This document shows positions 30,597-43,297 of a stretch of DNA of 63,647 bases, in pieces. The position numbers and the translations under genes were made by a program. The stretch is from Umbelopsis ramanniana AG. Taxonomy: Eukaryota > Mucoromycota > Umbelopsidomycetes > Umbelopsidales > Umbelopsidaceae. Location of the stretch: contig NW_026252173.1 of the NCBI RefSeq assembly GCF_025399195.1, forward strand, positions 1 to 63,647. Reading direction: 5' to 3'. Every line of letters starts with the position of its first letter. The stretch's first letter is position 1. The notes under the pieces are model-generated. The model was not told the origin of the DNA. It worked only from the letters and a program-made list of their open reading frames with translations, and did no database searches.

Positions 30597-31825
30597 TTAA
30601 GCATCATCCATCTCGCTTTTTATGGATTCTTTAGCAAGTCTCTCAGCTTCTTCGACGATATCCTTGGGGACAGCGGTATGCTTTCCTTTGCTCTCTTCAC
30701 ATATCCACGTGATTTCGAGCTCAAAGTCCTTATCCTTGGCCTCATCGTGTGCTGTGTGAATACTACAGGATGGAAACTGTCAGCTTCTTGCCGGTTGGAC
30801 CATTCGGTAATATAGAAGAGAAGGGCTACTTACATGCGTGCTGCCTCTCTGACTGCCTCTTGTACGCTCATCTCATCCAACTTCAATTTCTCAATTTCAG
30901 TCTTTGCAACAGATTTACCCTTGCCAACAGCACATCCGTGGTAGCCCTAGTAATATGATTTGATTAATAACTTGAGCAAAACGAGAATGCCTCGTAAAAA
31001 CCTGATATTTTACCCAATAGACACCAGAAGGCTCAATCATGTAAAGCGTTGCTTCGCCATCCAAGTATGTACCTATGATGGTTCCGGCACCTAAAGGACG
31101 GACGGAAGAATAAAGAGTATGTGCTTGAACAAAGAGTCCTAATCGGTCTGCCATTGACTGCAAATAAATACGTCTTCCGTTTAGCATATCATATCATCGA
31201 TGTGGTGATCGAATTCTAGCCAGGCAATATTACCTTTCCAGAAATAGGTTGACGATAATTGTCTCTCCAGCTCTTCGCTTCGTCTCTTGCACTTTGAGCT
31301 ATATAACGTCCATCAGACAGTAATCCAGCAGAAACCTAATAATAAGACGTGTCAGAAGTGTTTGCTGATCAATGGGTCGCATATGATGTAAAGCGTTTAC
31401 ATACAATGCCGACATGCATGTCCGCGCTTAGAATACGTTTGTTTGATCCAGGAACAACTAGCTTTGATTGTACAAGTTTCTCAACGGCAAGAACGACGCC
31501 GCCCTTCACACGTAGGCCAATGGCAGTTCTGTTAAGATTGTCAGGAACACAGGTTTCGAGTTATATCATGTCGTCGGTTGAATTCGACTCCAGAGTCAAC
31601 GATCAGGTACATACCCGCTGTTTTCTACTGCCTTATTTGCATATTCTATTTGAAAGAGACGTCCGTCGGGGGAATATGTTGATGAATAGATATCGTACTA
31701 GAATTTGCCAATGCGTCAGTGAAAGGTACTTTGGAAGCTTGTCAGAGACTTCTACACACTCGCGTTGGAGTAGTGCTGAAAGTCTAGTATGTAAATTAAC
31801 CTACTCCTGTGCCAATACCGCTCAT
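30597..31825 (-). CDS. PRE10: 20S proteasome subunit alpha-7 (PSMA3/Pre10)
   Basis: Seven exons, complement(30597..30762, 30834..30946, 31002..31157, 31234..31335, 31405..31528, 31615..31697, 31805..31825), give 254 residues, the usual length. The spliced N-terminus [36 protein letters not shown] is the alpha-subunit signature with the YSPxGRxxQxEYA core. [53 protein letters not shown] and the acidic C-tail identify alpha-7/alpha-type 3 (C8). The protein forms part of the outer gate ring of the 20S core particle. The first coding exon has only seven codons. The gene is divergent from the EF-3 gene with a 279-bp gap. Confidence 0.95.
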
Positions 31826-32104
31826 TGTTGTAGATCAATGGTAGAAACTAGTCTTCGAGATTAGGCAGTACAGCGTCGGGGTCACACCTTTATACCTGCA
31901 TCCGCGACGCGCAAAAGCTCGCCCAACGTCAGCTTTGGATGACGTCGTGATTGATTAAACTGAATTTTATAAATGAAAAACCTGAAATGACAAGTCACAA
32001 TTTTTTGTCCCAAAATCATTTTGAAACCGAAAAATTTCAAATGTGCAAGAAAGGAACGATCTGACTGGCACAGCTCTTTTTGCCCTCTCACTTCTTCCGT
32101 TTAA
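31826..32104. promoter_or_regulatory. shared divergent promoter, PRE10 / YEF3
   Basis: 279 bp between start codons. A CRE/ATF-like GATGACGTCGTGA (core TGACGTC at 31940-31946) and a TATA-like TTATAAAT (31967-31974) are visible. Whether either acts on one or both genes is unknown. Confidence 0.45.
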
Positions 32105-35100
32105 ATGTCAGAAGATCCACAGGAACCAGTAACGGTTCAGACACTTATAAAGGAACTATGGACATCTTCCACCAGTGAGGATTGCGACACTGCTGCTCAT
32201 CAGCTTGCTGAAATCATAAAGAAGCAAGGTATCGCATCCCTGAAGGTACATGGTGTTCTTGAGAGCTTTGTCAACGGAGCCAAGAACAAAAAAAGTGGCC
32301 TAGAGAGAGAGGGTGCTCTTATCGGATTCAACGCTCTGGCAGAAGTCTTGGGTGCTCAAAGCGAACCTATCCTGCTTCCCTATGTCCCTATCATCCTTGA
32401 TTTATATGCTGATAAGGGATCTGTTGTACAAGAAACCGCTGAACTAGCTGCCACCAATATTGTCAAAGATATTCCAGCAGAAGCTTACAAAGCCCTCTTG
32501 CCTATTATATACGAAGGATTGGGTGTTAATGGATCCAAGAAATGGCAGACAAAGGTTGGAGCTCTCAAGATGCTTACCCGCCTTGGAGAGATAGCCCCAA
32601 CACAAATCGCTTTATCGCTGCCAGAACTTATTCCTATTGTTTCCGATTATGGATTGACAGATACAAAGAGTGAGGTAGGGGAAAATGGACTTACAGTGAT
32701 TTATCTTACAGTCGATAATGCTGACTAACCTTTTGGCCAACAGGTTGAGAAAGCAGCAAACGAAACCATGATGAAGATCTGCTCCGTTGGAGGCAATGCC
32801 GATATCCAGAAGCATATGAAGGATCTTGTCAACTGTATGGCTCACCCTAGTATTGTTACTCAAACCATCGCCAAATTGTCAGCCACAACCTTTGTTGCTG
32901 AAGTCGATGGCCCATGTCTTGCTGTTATGGTCCCACTCCTTGTCCGTGCTTTGAACGAACGATCTACTCTAACTTTACGTCAAACCGTTGTCATCATTGA
33001 CAATTTGTGTAAACTTGTCAAGGACCCTAAGACAGCTGCTCAGTTCTTGCCTAGTTTGTACCCTGGAGTTGACCATCAAGCTGAACAAGCTGCTTTCCCT
33101 GAAATTAGAGCTTTGGCTACTGCTGCCAGACGTACTCTTGTGAATGCCGGTGGTGGTGCCAAGAGCGATGGAACTGCCGTCGAAGAAACCGTCGATGATA
33201 ATATCACTCCATCAGAAGAGGAGGCTCTCAAGATTGTGAAGCAAAAGATTAGCAAGGCTCAAAATTTCATCGACTCTTTCTTCAACCCCGTCATCAACTA
33301 CATCAGTTTGATTACCATTGAGCTTGTCCGCCAAGAAGTCTTTAGCTCAAAGACATGGTCACAGCTCTTGTTACCTTACCTCCGATCTTTCTTATTGGAA
33401 AAGGATGCAGCCAATGTCTGCCATGATATCCACCATTACTACCATGAATTGGACTCCGCTCGTAATAGTGATGATGATGGTTTTGACGACATGGAAGGAG
33501 AAGAGTTGTGCAATATCGATTTCTCTCTCGCTTATGGTGGTATGATGTTGTTGAATCATACCAAGTTGAGACTGCATCGTGGCCAACGTTATGGTCTCTG
33601 CGGTCAGAATGGTGCTGGTAAATCGACTCTTATGCGAGCTATCAGTCAAGGAAAACTTGAAGGCTTCCCCAGTCAAGATCAACTTCGTACAGTTTATGTT
33701 GAACACGCCTTGCAAGGCGAAGATACGACTGTCCCAATTTTGCAATTTGTTTGCTCTGATCCCAAGCTCGCTGGTGTCACCGAGGAGCAAGTTGCTGAAG
33801 GCCTTCGCAAAGTTGGATTTACCGATGAGCGTCAACAGGCCCAAGTTGGATCTTTGTCTGGAGGCTGGAAGATGAAGTTGGAATTAGCTCGTGCTATGCT
33901 TATGAAGGCTGATATTTTGCTACTTGACGAACCTACTAACCATTTGGACGTCGCCAACGTAGAATGGCTTGCAAACTATCTCATTGATGAAAAGAACGTC
34001 ACTAGCGTTATCGTATCCCACGACTCTGGATTTTTGGACAAAGTATGCACAAACATTCTCCATTATGAAAAGAAGAAGCTTCGATTATACCCTGGTAACC
34101 TCACTGCGTTCGTTGGCGCTCGTCCCGAGGCAAAATCTTACTTCACTTTGGCTGCCACCTCTGTCAAGTTCCAGTTTCCTAAGCCATCTGTCTTGACTGG
34201 TGTTCGATCCAACACGAAAGCCATTCTCAAAATGACCGATTGTACCTATACTTATCCCGGAGCCCCACGGCCTTCCCTCAAGAATGCCTCTGTTTCTCTT
34301 TCACTTGGATCTCGTGTGGCTGTTCTTGGTGCCAACGGTGCTGGCAAGTCTACCATGATCAAGTTGTTGACTGGTGAAATGACCCCTCAAGAAGGCACTA
34401 TTTGGAGACATCCTAACTTGCGTATTGGTTACGTTGCACAACATGCCTTCCACCATCTTGAGCAACATTTAGAGAAAACACCTTACGAATACCTTATGTG
34501 GCGTTACCAAGGAGGTGAGGATCGTGAAGTTCTTGAAAAGGAGACCCGTATCTGGAGTGAAGAAGAACAAAAGCAGATGGACACCTATGTCAATATTAAT
34601 GGAGAGAGTCGCCAAGTCGAATTTATCATTGGTCGTTCCAAGCTGAAGAAGACTTTCCAGTATGAGATCAAGTGGAGAAATCTTCGACACCAGAAGAACA
34701 CCTGGATCCCACGAGATAAGCTTTTGGACCTTGGTTTTGGAAAACTTGTACAACAGTTTGACGACAAGGAAGCCTCTCGTGAAGGTTTGGCTTATCGTGA
34801 GCTCACCTCTTTGGCTATTCGTCAACACTTTGAAGATGTTGGTCTTGCTTCTGACATTGCCATGTACAACAAGATTGAACAACTTTCTGGTGGTCAAAAG
34901 GTCAAGGTCGTTATCGGTGCTGCCATGTGGAACAACTCCCACATGTTGGTCCTTGAGTAAGTATTCTATTCGCTGAACAAACACACACGTGGGGGGTTAA
35001 GTTCTTACCAAAGCGTTTCATTTTTTTAGCGAACCTACCAATTTCTTGGACAGAGAAGCTCTTGGTGGTATGGCTGTAGCCATCCGTGTTTGGGAAGGAG

Positions 35101-35372
35101 CTGTTGTTATGGTTTCTCACTCCACAGAGTTTGTTGGAGCTCTTTGCCCTGAGCATTGGCAGATTGAAGCAGGAGAGCTTACCAAATTAGGCAAATCGGC
35201 AATTGTAGAGGACAGTGTCCAAATTGACGAAGAAAAAATTAGAGCCAAGAACAAGAAGAAGAAGAAGATGACTCGCAACGACGTTAAGGAGCAACAAATT
35301 AGACGTAGACAACGGCACCTTAAGTGGCTCGCTGAAGGCGGTGAAAAGGAAGCCGATACCGATAGTGATTAG
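32105..35372 (+). CDS. YEF3: translation elongation factor 3 (eEF3)
   Basis: Three exons, 32105..32674, 32744..34956 and 35030..35372, give 1041 residues. The order is the N-terminal HEAT repeats (about 1-315), then a four-helix bundle region, then ABC domain 1 (GQNGAGKST near 476; LSGGWKMKLELARAML; LLLDEPTNHLD). ABC domain 2 follows (GANGAGKST near 719; LSGGQKVKVVIGAAMW; DEPTNFLD across the last intron). A chromodomain-like insert (about 810-860, FIIGRSKLKKTFQYEIKWR) and a Lys/Arg-rich ribosome-binding tail complete it. eEF3 is the essential fungal ATPase that helps release E-site tRNA. Codon use favours C-ending and preferred codons, as expected for high expression. The last intron interrupts the Walker B aspartate codon of ABC2. 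Confidence 0.97.
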
Positions 35373-35524
35373 AATTACCACACATTGTAGAATGACGTTG
35401 ACTTGCTCTTTGGACTCAAAATTACAGTCTTGGCGCACAGTCATCGTCAGGCCCTAAATTGACATTATATTTTTTTAGTTTCTCACTCCATACATTTCTC
35501 TCTCTCTCATACATTTATAAACTC

Positions 35525-37190
35525 ATGTACGAACAAGCTTTGCAAAGTTTAAAAGAAGCATTCCCTACTGTTGACCCTGTGGTCGTTGAAGCTATCTTGG
35601 ATTCACACAGAGGTCAAGCCGATCAGTGCTTTGAGCCATTGCTCCGCATTTCAGATCCAAGCTATAAGCCAGATGCCCCACAGCGTCGACAATCTCAGCC
35701 TCTACCATCTGAGCAGACGACTCGGACACCAGAAGACCCCGAACAAGAGGCACCTGCAGAATTGACTCCAGAAGAGCAGATGCGTAGAGATGAGGACTAT
35801 GCACGTCAACTTGCACTGGAAGATGAGCGTGAGAGAGTCCGTTTGTATCAGAGACAACAGCAACAGCAACAGAAAGGTGGGTGGGTGGGCGTGAATAGGA
35901 CACACGCCTTTATTGGGAGATAGCTAAACATGCTCTTATCAGGTAATCAAAGGCCACCAGCACCCGAGCGAGATAATTCTCAGGGAATGCTCAGCTCCTT
36001 TGAGCAAGAGCTTCCCGTCATCAAAGAGCGTATGATTGAAGCTGGAACAGGTAAATAAACCTTGGCTTTTTGCTATGAAAGTGCTACGTTAGACTTGGCT
36101 GACTCTTTTTTTCCGAAATCCCTATTACAGCTGCCAAGAACAAAATGATGCAGTGGTATAACCAAATGAAGGAAACTAGTCAGCAGAGTAGTCAAAACAC
36201 TATGCCTCCTACCAACGCACGATACAGGTAAGTGATTCCACCACTGTGTAAGTTGCTGATCAAGGTATACATTCTTATCTAAATTTCGGCAGGGGTCTAT
36301 CTCGCGACGAACACGACGATTTGTTGAGTGGTGATATGTCTGCTTTGCATTTGTCTGAAAACGACGTGTACAACAGAACAACTGGACAAGCTTTCCCTCA
36401 ACGCCAAAACACTACAGATACTTCGGAATGGGATGATCGACTTGGTAAGTATTGGGAGGGGGGGTGGAAAAAGAGTCATATGATATGGATTCATGACTTG
36501 GTTTGCTTACTGGCTTGGCAATACAATAGAACGTAGAAGACCAGGCCAACAAAGTCCGACTTCAAACACCATCCAGGTCAATCCACCTGTCGGAGGACCG
36601 CGTCAGCAACCCTTCAAGACATCCACATCTATTGAACAACTGAACGCAGATGAGGAATTAGCTAGACGCCTCGCTTATGCAGACGACTATCCCACATCGC
36701 CACCCGTCATGCCTGCTAGACCAAGCTCTCAATCACCACCTCAAGCAAATCTCTCTCCTGTACACAGCCCTGTGCAATCACCAAATGCACAGCTGTCCCC
36801 TGCCTCTCGTTCTATTGAGGTCAATCCTCGCGATCCAGGTAAAGAGCATCTCTATAGTGAAAACAAATGATTCATCTGACAGAACCTAACATCGACCATT
36901 ATAGAAGATGAAGAATATGCTCAACCATATACCATTTCACCAAAGGCACCATCTCCTAAGGAAGCAAGTGATGAACCTCTCAAGCCTGATGAGAATATTC
37001 AAAAGGAGCTGTTGGCTGCACAAGATGAAGATTTTGGCTTGGTAGACGTTGAAGACGATGACGATGAAGATGAAGAACTTGAGTCACATAAAGGTCAGTT
37101 TCATTAATTCAGAGTGTATCTTCAGGATTCTTCATCTTACTGATCCCACCCTACGCTATAGCCATTAAGGCGGCCAAACAAGAGAAGTAA
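35525..37190 (+). CDS. CUE5: CUE-domain ubiquitin-binding adaptor (Cue5-like)
   Basis: Seven exons, 35525..35876, 35943..36050, 36131..36227, 36293..36444, 36530..36838, 36905..37093 and 37162..37190, give 411 residues. The N-terminus LQSLKEAFPTVDPVVVEAILDSHRGQADQCFEPLLRISD is a CUE domain with the conserved FP and C-terminal LL features that bind monoubiquitin. The middle is helical and Gln/Arg-rich. The C-terminal half is disordered and Pro/Ser-rich, with acidic segments. EDFGLVDVEDDD near the end contains a F-x-x-V/L-type sequence preceded by acidic residues, a possible Atg8-interaction motif (inference). In yeast Cue5 links ubiquitinated aggregates to Atg8. The gene follows EF-3 in tandem, with 152 bp between. 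Confidence 0.82.
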
Positions 37191-37450
37191 TTAAACTACA
37201 CTTAAATCTTTCAATGACCTTATTCTTCTGTGAACGAATTTCATAGCACATTCCTTCCATTCTATATCTACACATTTCTTTCTTCTTCTTCTTTTTGGGA
37301 ATAATCCACCTTTCGTAAGTCATGAACACAAAACCCTCTTTATTGTCATTACAAAGCGTTGAAAATTAAGACGGAGATTGAATGTTACCCCACGAAATAC
37401 AATGTAAACTCCCAAAAAAAACTGTCTTTCATCCTTCTTTCCAATCAACT

Positions 37451-39790
37451 ATGTCGGTAAAACCAGTGGTTGCATCTTCCGATTCAGGTTTCCGCCAGGT
37501 ATACAACCAACCAATGTCAATCGATAGTGTAGTCATTAGAACATGGCTGCACTAGCCAAAGTTTTCAGCACCAATATGCTAAATTTTCTCAAACGTAGTC
37601 TCCTCCAACACAAGGTTCTAACGTCTACGAAAATGACACCGTCTTACAAAACATTCTGAAGAGACACTTACCTCCATCTGTCATGAGTCAGGTTGAACCT
37701 GATCTTCATCGATTTGGAAAACTAGTCGTTGATGGTACGTTGAAAGAGACCAGCAAAGTCAACTATCACATGGATGTGTTCTCACGATACCTATTTTCAT
37801 GCTATAGAATGTGCACCTCTTGCCAAAAAATGTGAAGAGCCCGGCAACCACCCTCGCCTGCGTCAATACGATGCTTGGTGCCAACGTGTCGACGACATTG
37901 TCTTACCGAACGAATGGACTCAGCTACATGATATTGCAGCACGTGAAGGCCTTGTCGCAATCGCCTATGAACGTCCCCATGGTGAATACTCTCGTCTGTA
38001 TCAATTCGCAAAGCAGTACATGTACATGCCCTTCAGTGCAAATGTCTCCTGCCCGTTAAGCATGACCGATGGCGCAGCCAGAATTGTTGAATTACTGGGA
38101 ACACCGGAGATGAAGCAAAAATACTATAAGAAATTGACAAGGTACACTTCAATTTTTAAAAAAATTATACCGTTACTATTTCTTACTAACTTCTGTATGC
38201 TATAGCCGCGACCCAAGAGAATTCTGGACTTCGGGCCAGTGGATGACCGAACGCCCAGGAGGCAGTGACGTTGGTAAGTTGACACTTTATATAATACTAC
38301 CACACATAAGATAAGATATTTTGACTCGATTGAACTCACGATTTACAATTCAAATAGGACGCTCCGAAACTATTGCAGAGCTTGAAGATGAGGCCAATAA
38401 CGTTTGGTCCGTCAAGGGTTTCAAGTGGTTCTCTAGCGCCACCACAGCGGACATGACCATGCTACTGGCTAGAACGGTCGATCCCAAGACAGGTACTGTT
38501 AACCCTGGAAGCAAGGGCCTGTCCTTATACCTTGCAGAGCTCCGAAAGGAAGATGGTACCTTGAACGGCGTTCGCGTTCATCGACTCAAAGACAAATATG
38601 GCACCAAAGCATTGCCTACTGCCGAATTGGAACTCGTTGACATGAAGGCCGCTTTGATGGGCAAACCTCACCGTGGTGTGCCTAATATTACCGCCATCTT
38701 GAACATCACTCGTATCTATTCTGTTGCAGGCACATTGGCAGGCGTTGCTTCTTCCTTAGCCGTTGCCAAAGATTTTGCCCGCAAGCGCGAAGTAAGTGCC
38801 TAACTGCAATTTGACAATACACCAACATTTATTAAACCCCCTACCTTTTTTTTTTTTCTCTTTCTATAGGCTTTCGGAAAAACACTTGCTATGCAACCAC
38901 TTCATGTCGAAACCTTGGTTCAGCTGGAATTGGTTTACCGTGCCTTGGCGCAAATGACTTTCTATGAATGCTTGCTACTCGGACGCACTGAGTGCATTGA
39001 TGAAAACAGCGAGCAAGTCAAAGCCGACATCAAGACCCTTCGATTCATTACCCCCATTTGCAAATCATTTGGCTGCAAGATCGGTATCCAAGCTATTTCA
39101 GAGTGCATGGAGGCTCTCGGCGGTCAAGGTTACATGGAGGACGTAGGCATCGCTCGCGCTGTTCGTGATGCTCAGGTCAACACCATTTGGGAGGGTACTA
39201 CCAATGTTCTGGGTTTGGATGTCCTGAGAGTGCTGAAAGAAACCAAGGGCGAGGCTCTATTCCACTTCAAAGAGGTAAGGCTCATCGCTTCACTTTGCTG
39301 TCCTACACCGGGCTAACAATGCACTGCGTATTATATTTATAGACCATCCTGGATAAAATTTCTGGAGATAAGGAAGTGCCTGTATTGGAAAATGCCGCAG
39401 AAGCTATCACAATTGCATTGGAGAAGGTCATCACCTTCTTCAGCAGCGTTAAGAACAAATTGGAGCTTGAAGCAAGCGCCCGCGACCTTACCTTCGCTCT
39501 TGGCAAGATTCTTGTCGGCGCCTTGTTGTACGAGCAAGCTGCCTGGGCTGTCCAAAGCAAACTACCCAATGCAGAGCAGGATTTGACTGCTCTTGCCAGA
39601 TGGTGTGACCCGGCTGATCTTCACAAGGATATTCCCCAAAGAGATGACAAAAAGGTTTTGGAAGGTAAGCCTGGTTGCCCGAGAAAACTACAATGAATTT
39701 CCGCTACAATGTCTTCCCCGGGCCCTAATTTGTTTTCGTCAAATTTTTTTAGATGCCAAGCTTGTTTTCGGACCTGAAGCCAAGCTCTAA
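37451..39790 (+). CDS. AidB-like acyl-CoA dehydrogenase family protein
   Basis: Eight exons, 37451..37498, 37599..37734, 37808..38141, 38206..38273, 38358..38791, 38870..39274, 39343..39664 and 39753..39790, give 594 residues. The N-terminal DECAPLAKKCEEPGNHPRLRQYDAWCQRVD segment, WTSGQWMTERPGGSDV, GFKWFSSATTADMTMLLAR, KREAFGKTLAMQPLHVETL and ALGGQGYMEDVGIARAVRDAQVNTIWEGTTNVLGLDVLR are signatures of the AidB/ACDH-11 branch of flavoproteins. These act on fatty acyl-CoA or bind such ligands; AidB in bacteria is part of the alkylation response. The final 130 residues form an extra helical domain typical of this branch. No peroxisomal SKL is present; the C-terminus is GPEAKL, which resembles a weak PTS1 (AKL), so peroxisomal import is possible. 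Confidence 0.9.
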
Positions 39791-40506
39791 GCGAGTCTAA
39801 CATATTGTATTTTATTGGGATTGTTGGAATGTATGAATAAAACCGAAATATACAAAATGCCTATTGTTGTTCATCGGCTGACTGGCAAAGTAAAGGCAGC
39901 GGGGTAGCACTGCAAATTCACCGGCGATTTTCGCAGTTTACCCATTCAAAATAGCAGTAAACCAGCGCTTCTGGCATATTCTATATTGTGATACAATGGC
40001 GATATGAAGATGGTATTAAATGTAGCAGCATCCATGCTCTTTTAAAAACAAATGTATCAATACTTAAAATATATACACATGTAATGGATGAAGAAACTCT
40101 CTCTCAAACATACCCTAGCTTCGTCAATAAATGTTGCCTTGAAAATGGCCGACCGTGAGCGCGTGACCATGATTTGGCCACATGGCATCAAAGTTCTTGT
40201 TCTCTCCGTTCCAAGGCAACAAATGATTGAGGTGGTACAGCCAAAGTCATTGAGCATGTAGGGCGGGTATATTACATATGGCAAAGCGTGGAGGAATAAA
40301 ACAGAGTTTTGTGTTGACCGGCCAACTTCTGTCGGAGCTCGGAGGGATTGAACTTTGGCAATGAGCGCAGCTGATATGGCGCGCGAATGTGGGTTTTTGT
40401 GAACCCCAAAATGTCAGGACAAGCTATAAAAACCCCACACTTATTTGACAAGCCCTCCTCTCTTATTAAAGGCATTTTACATTTTTGAAATCCTCCTATC
40501 AATAGC
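39791..40506. other. intergenic spacer / 5' flank of DUF1479 gene 1
   Basis: 716 bp. GAATAAAA near 39834 suits a poly(A) signal for the dehydrogenase. A TATA box at 40425-40432 precedes the next gene. A GTTCAATCC-like string on the minus strand near 40350 was checked for a tRNA and no cloverleaf could be drawn. Confidence 0.5.
40425..40432 (+). promoter_or_regulatory. TATA box of DUF1479 gene 1
   Basis: TATAAAAA lies 75 bp upstream of the ATG at 40507. The tandem paralogue has TATATAAA at the same distance. The conserved position supports use. Confidence 0.7.
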
Positions 40507-41889
40507 ATGGTCGTCAAGTGGGATCAAAAAGCAGCTCTTGCCTCTATCAAGGAGACCTTCACAGGCAAAGACGATATCTTGAAGCAATCTTTCGAACGAT
40601 TGGTTCCAGCCATGGAGAAAAAGAGAGAGGAAATCAAAGCGGCTGGTCCCAATGTAAGTTATGACACGAACGATGAGCCGGTCATGTCGTTATAGCTACT
40701 GACGTGACGATCTTTCAGTATATCCCTACTTGCGAATTCCAAGACGTGATTGACAACAACGGTCGCATTCCCGACGACGTTGTCAAGCGAGTGCGTGACA
40801 CCGGCTGCCTTGTCATTAAGAATGTCATTGACGACGAGGAAGTCCTTCAATACAAAAAAGAGATTCAAGAATATTGGTATAGCAATGAGGAACGTACGGG
40901 GAAGAAGGTGCGTTCTATTCAAAACGCAAAAGCTCTGGTCAAGATGAGACAGCACCCCAACCTTGTCAAGGCAATGATTGCTGCCAACTACTTGTGGCAT
41001 GATCCTTCTGGAAAGGCTGATTGGGTTCCCGACAAGCCTATGATGTACAATGATGGATGCCGTATCCGACTCCCTGGTAACCCAGGAGGCATGGATGCCC
41101 ATGTGGATTCAGGTATGAGTTGGGATCTATGCAAACATGTCCGTGCGCCATCACATAAAATTGACTAATTTGAGATTAGGTGGTATTGATCGATGGTTCC
41201 TTGATGATTATCGTCAGATCTACGACAAGGTTTGGGAAGGAAAATGGGAAGAACATGATCCATTCATCGCCACCCAGCGTGTCGAACTTGATCAAGCATC
41301 CAACCAATTGTTCAGAGCTTTCCAAGGATGGGTTTCGATGAGCGAAGCTGGCCAAGAAAAGGGTACCATCCGCCTATGCCCTACTATCAGAGAACAAACC
41401 GCATATTATCTCCTCAAACCATTGGTCGACCCTGAGATCACCGATAAGAGATGGCCATATCTCCAAAGTATGGGTCTCAGAGAAGAGCTTTACCCTCTTA
41501 TCAATGAATGTCTGGTTACCATTCCTGACGTTCAACCCGGTGACTACGTGCTTTGGCATTGTGACTTATCCCATAGTGTCGAATATACACACAATGGTGA
41601 AAAGGACTCTTCCGTAGCTTACATCCCCGCTGCTCCTATGTGCTCTCTCAACGCTAAATACCTTGTAGCTCAACGTAGAACGTTCTTAGAAGGCTCTAGC
41701 TGTCCTGATTTCCAATTCCGTCATGAGGACCCTACCTTCGAACCTCTGTTTGAGAACCGAGCAAGTGAAGAGGATTTGACGGAAGTCGGTAAACAGTTGA
41801 TGGGCTTCGCTCCTTATACCGCTGACGACAACGATGATGAAAGAACGAAAGACGTCGTTGCAAAATGCAATGCCATTTTGGGATTCTAA
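40507..41889 (+). CDS. DUF1479 (YbiU-like) putative 2OG-Fe(II) oxygenase, copy 1
   Basis: Three exons, 40507..40653, 40719..41112 and 41180..41889, give 416 residues. DTGCLVIKNVIDDEEV, NLWHDPSG-type LWHDPSGKADWVPDKPMMYNDGCRIR, GGMDAHVDSGGIDRW and VQPGDYVLWHCDLSHSVEYTHNGEKDSSVAYI are the conserved blocks of DUF1479. H177 and D179 (AHVDSG) and a later His near 312 (LSHSVEY) could form the H-x-D...H facial triad of a 2-oxoglutarate/Fe(II) oxygenase. The substrate is unknown. The copy downstream has the same first intron position but a different second one. No targeting sequence is seen. A strong TATA box suggests inducible expression. Confidence 0.88.
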
Positions 41890-42165
41890 TCATCTTGTAT
41901 CTATACATGGTTCTTGGCCATACCACACAGTTATCATAATAAATATCATGAATTTTTTCCTTTGTATTTGATACTTTGTTATGGTTTTCTCGACGTTACT
42001 GGGCTTGTTTGTACCACACTTGAAGCATACACCATAAAAACAATTATATGGTTTGTATTATAAAACTATAATGAGCTGCTTGCCCGTAACCTCGGTTCTT
42101 CTCGCTAGAATCATGAATGTGCACAACTCAACGGTCAACGAACTGTGATCCTGTGGTTTTGAAGG

Positions 42166-42501
42166 TTACTCTGCCATCTTTGTCTGGAGGGTATGCAATA
42201 ACGAGAAGAACTCTAGGGAGCCCAAAGCGTCCACGCACTGCAAGTTGAAGCGAGCTCATTTCAAGACTGTTAATTTGAATGGAAATGATGATGCCCCCCC
42301 CCAACAAACCTTCACTAGATGGTCTAGAGCAGCGTCGACGTCTATCTTGGGTCCCTCGCGGCAAGTCACAAAACGTGGTTGACTTTGCCTCGTGGTAAAA
42401 CAAGCCAGTAAGTAATGATAATGCTTTATTGGGACAACGGCGAGTGGCGAGCGGAGCAAACAGTGGTGAATGCCGGTCCAAACAAAAGTACCCAATATCA
42501 C
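42166..42501 (-). CDS. weak candidate small gene or fragment
   Basis: A two-exon model, complement(42166..42237, 42310..42501), gives 87 residues without breaking frame. The donor is AAG/GTTTGT and the acceptor is CTTGCAG. It reads PRFVTCREGPKIDVDAALDHLVK joined to CVDALGSLEFFSLLHTLQTKMAE, a plausible helical C-terminus. I recognise no family, and the first 40 residues are not convincing. It may be a fragment of a larger gene or a chance frame. Confidence 0.22.
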
Positions 42502-43220
42502 TCATAAATAACATTATCCATCCGATATGTGTCTATGAGGGTATGCAGTTTGCATTCGTAAATGGTTATCCAATAGCAAACATAAAGAAGTGCTGCTATG
42601 TCCATTGTAACGCGTCGATACGGAGGCTTTTTGATTTTTAAACACCTACAATCGAGGGACATCAAATGAGATTAGTTTACCCCGAAAAGCCAACAGGCTG
42701 CCTCTATCACTGATCCTCTCACTACCGAAAGCCTTTCCATAAAATACATAATATTTATTGCCTCCAATCGCACAATCACCGCATTAGTCATCGTTTTCGT
42801 TATTGTGTCATGTTTTTGCAATCTACCACCGCCGCGGTTGACCTGTTTTCGGGATTTTCATGGAATACACTCGTGCACATCTTTATATGACGAATCGTAC
42901 TCACTGGTATCCATGATCAACTGGGTGTTAATATTTCACCTTGTTAGGGTGTCGTAGATGAATGTACGCCACCCATGGAGGAGTACCCTGCTGGGTTCTA
43001 TTAATAGCGGCATTTCGTTATACGTAGCCAGGGAAAAAAACCTTGGAGAGTTGAATCATAAAATACTGTTCAGTGACGAGGCATCGCTGAAATGAATAAA
43101 CTTGCCATAGTCACACAACATCCCAGTCAGGACTTCAAATTTGGAAACCCAGTGTGATTTTATGGTGTGACGGAACAACAGGCAACTCTAAGTATCAACT
43201 GTGTGGGGAATGTTCTGGCA

Positions 43221-43228
43221 TATATAAA
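43221..43228 (+). promoter_or_regulatory. TATA box of DUF1479 gene 2
   Basis: TATATAAA lies 70 bp upstream of the ATG at 43298, matching the spacing in copy 1. Confidence 0.7.
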
Positions 43229-43297
43229 GGATAGACCAGCACAACAATCAAAAGGTCCGCACCTTGTTATTTCAACTAGGAAACATTTACAGACACC

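Larger units (their letters stand above)
41890..43297. other. intergenic region between the DUF1479 paralogues
   Basis: 1.4 kb. ATAATAAATA near 41937 can serve as poly(A) signal for copy 1. A weak minus-strand gene candidate lies at 42166-42501 (separate entry). A TATA box precedes copy 2. A run of C residues is at 42293-42302. Otherwise AT-rich, with no recognisable elements. Confidence 0.5.

Noticed and set aside
32612..34984. Minus-strand frames of 60-171 codons across EF-3
   Set aside because: Antisense shadows of a highly biased coding sequence.
40300..40420. GTTCAATCC-like T-loop on the minus strand, possible tRNA
   Set aside because: No matching acceptor stem, D-arm or anticodon arm could be drawn around it.
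42293..42302. Run of C residues as a possible replication or recombination site
   Set aside because: A short homopolymer alone gives no support for function.
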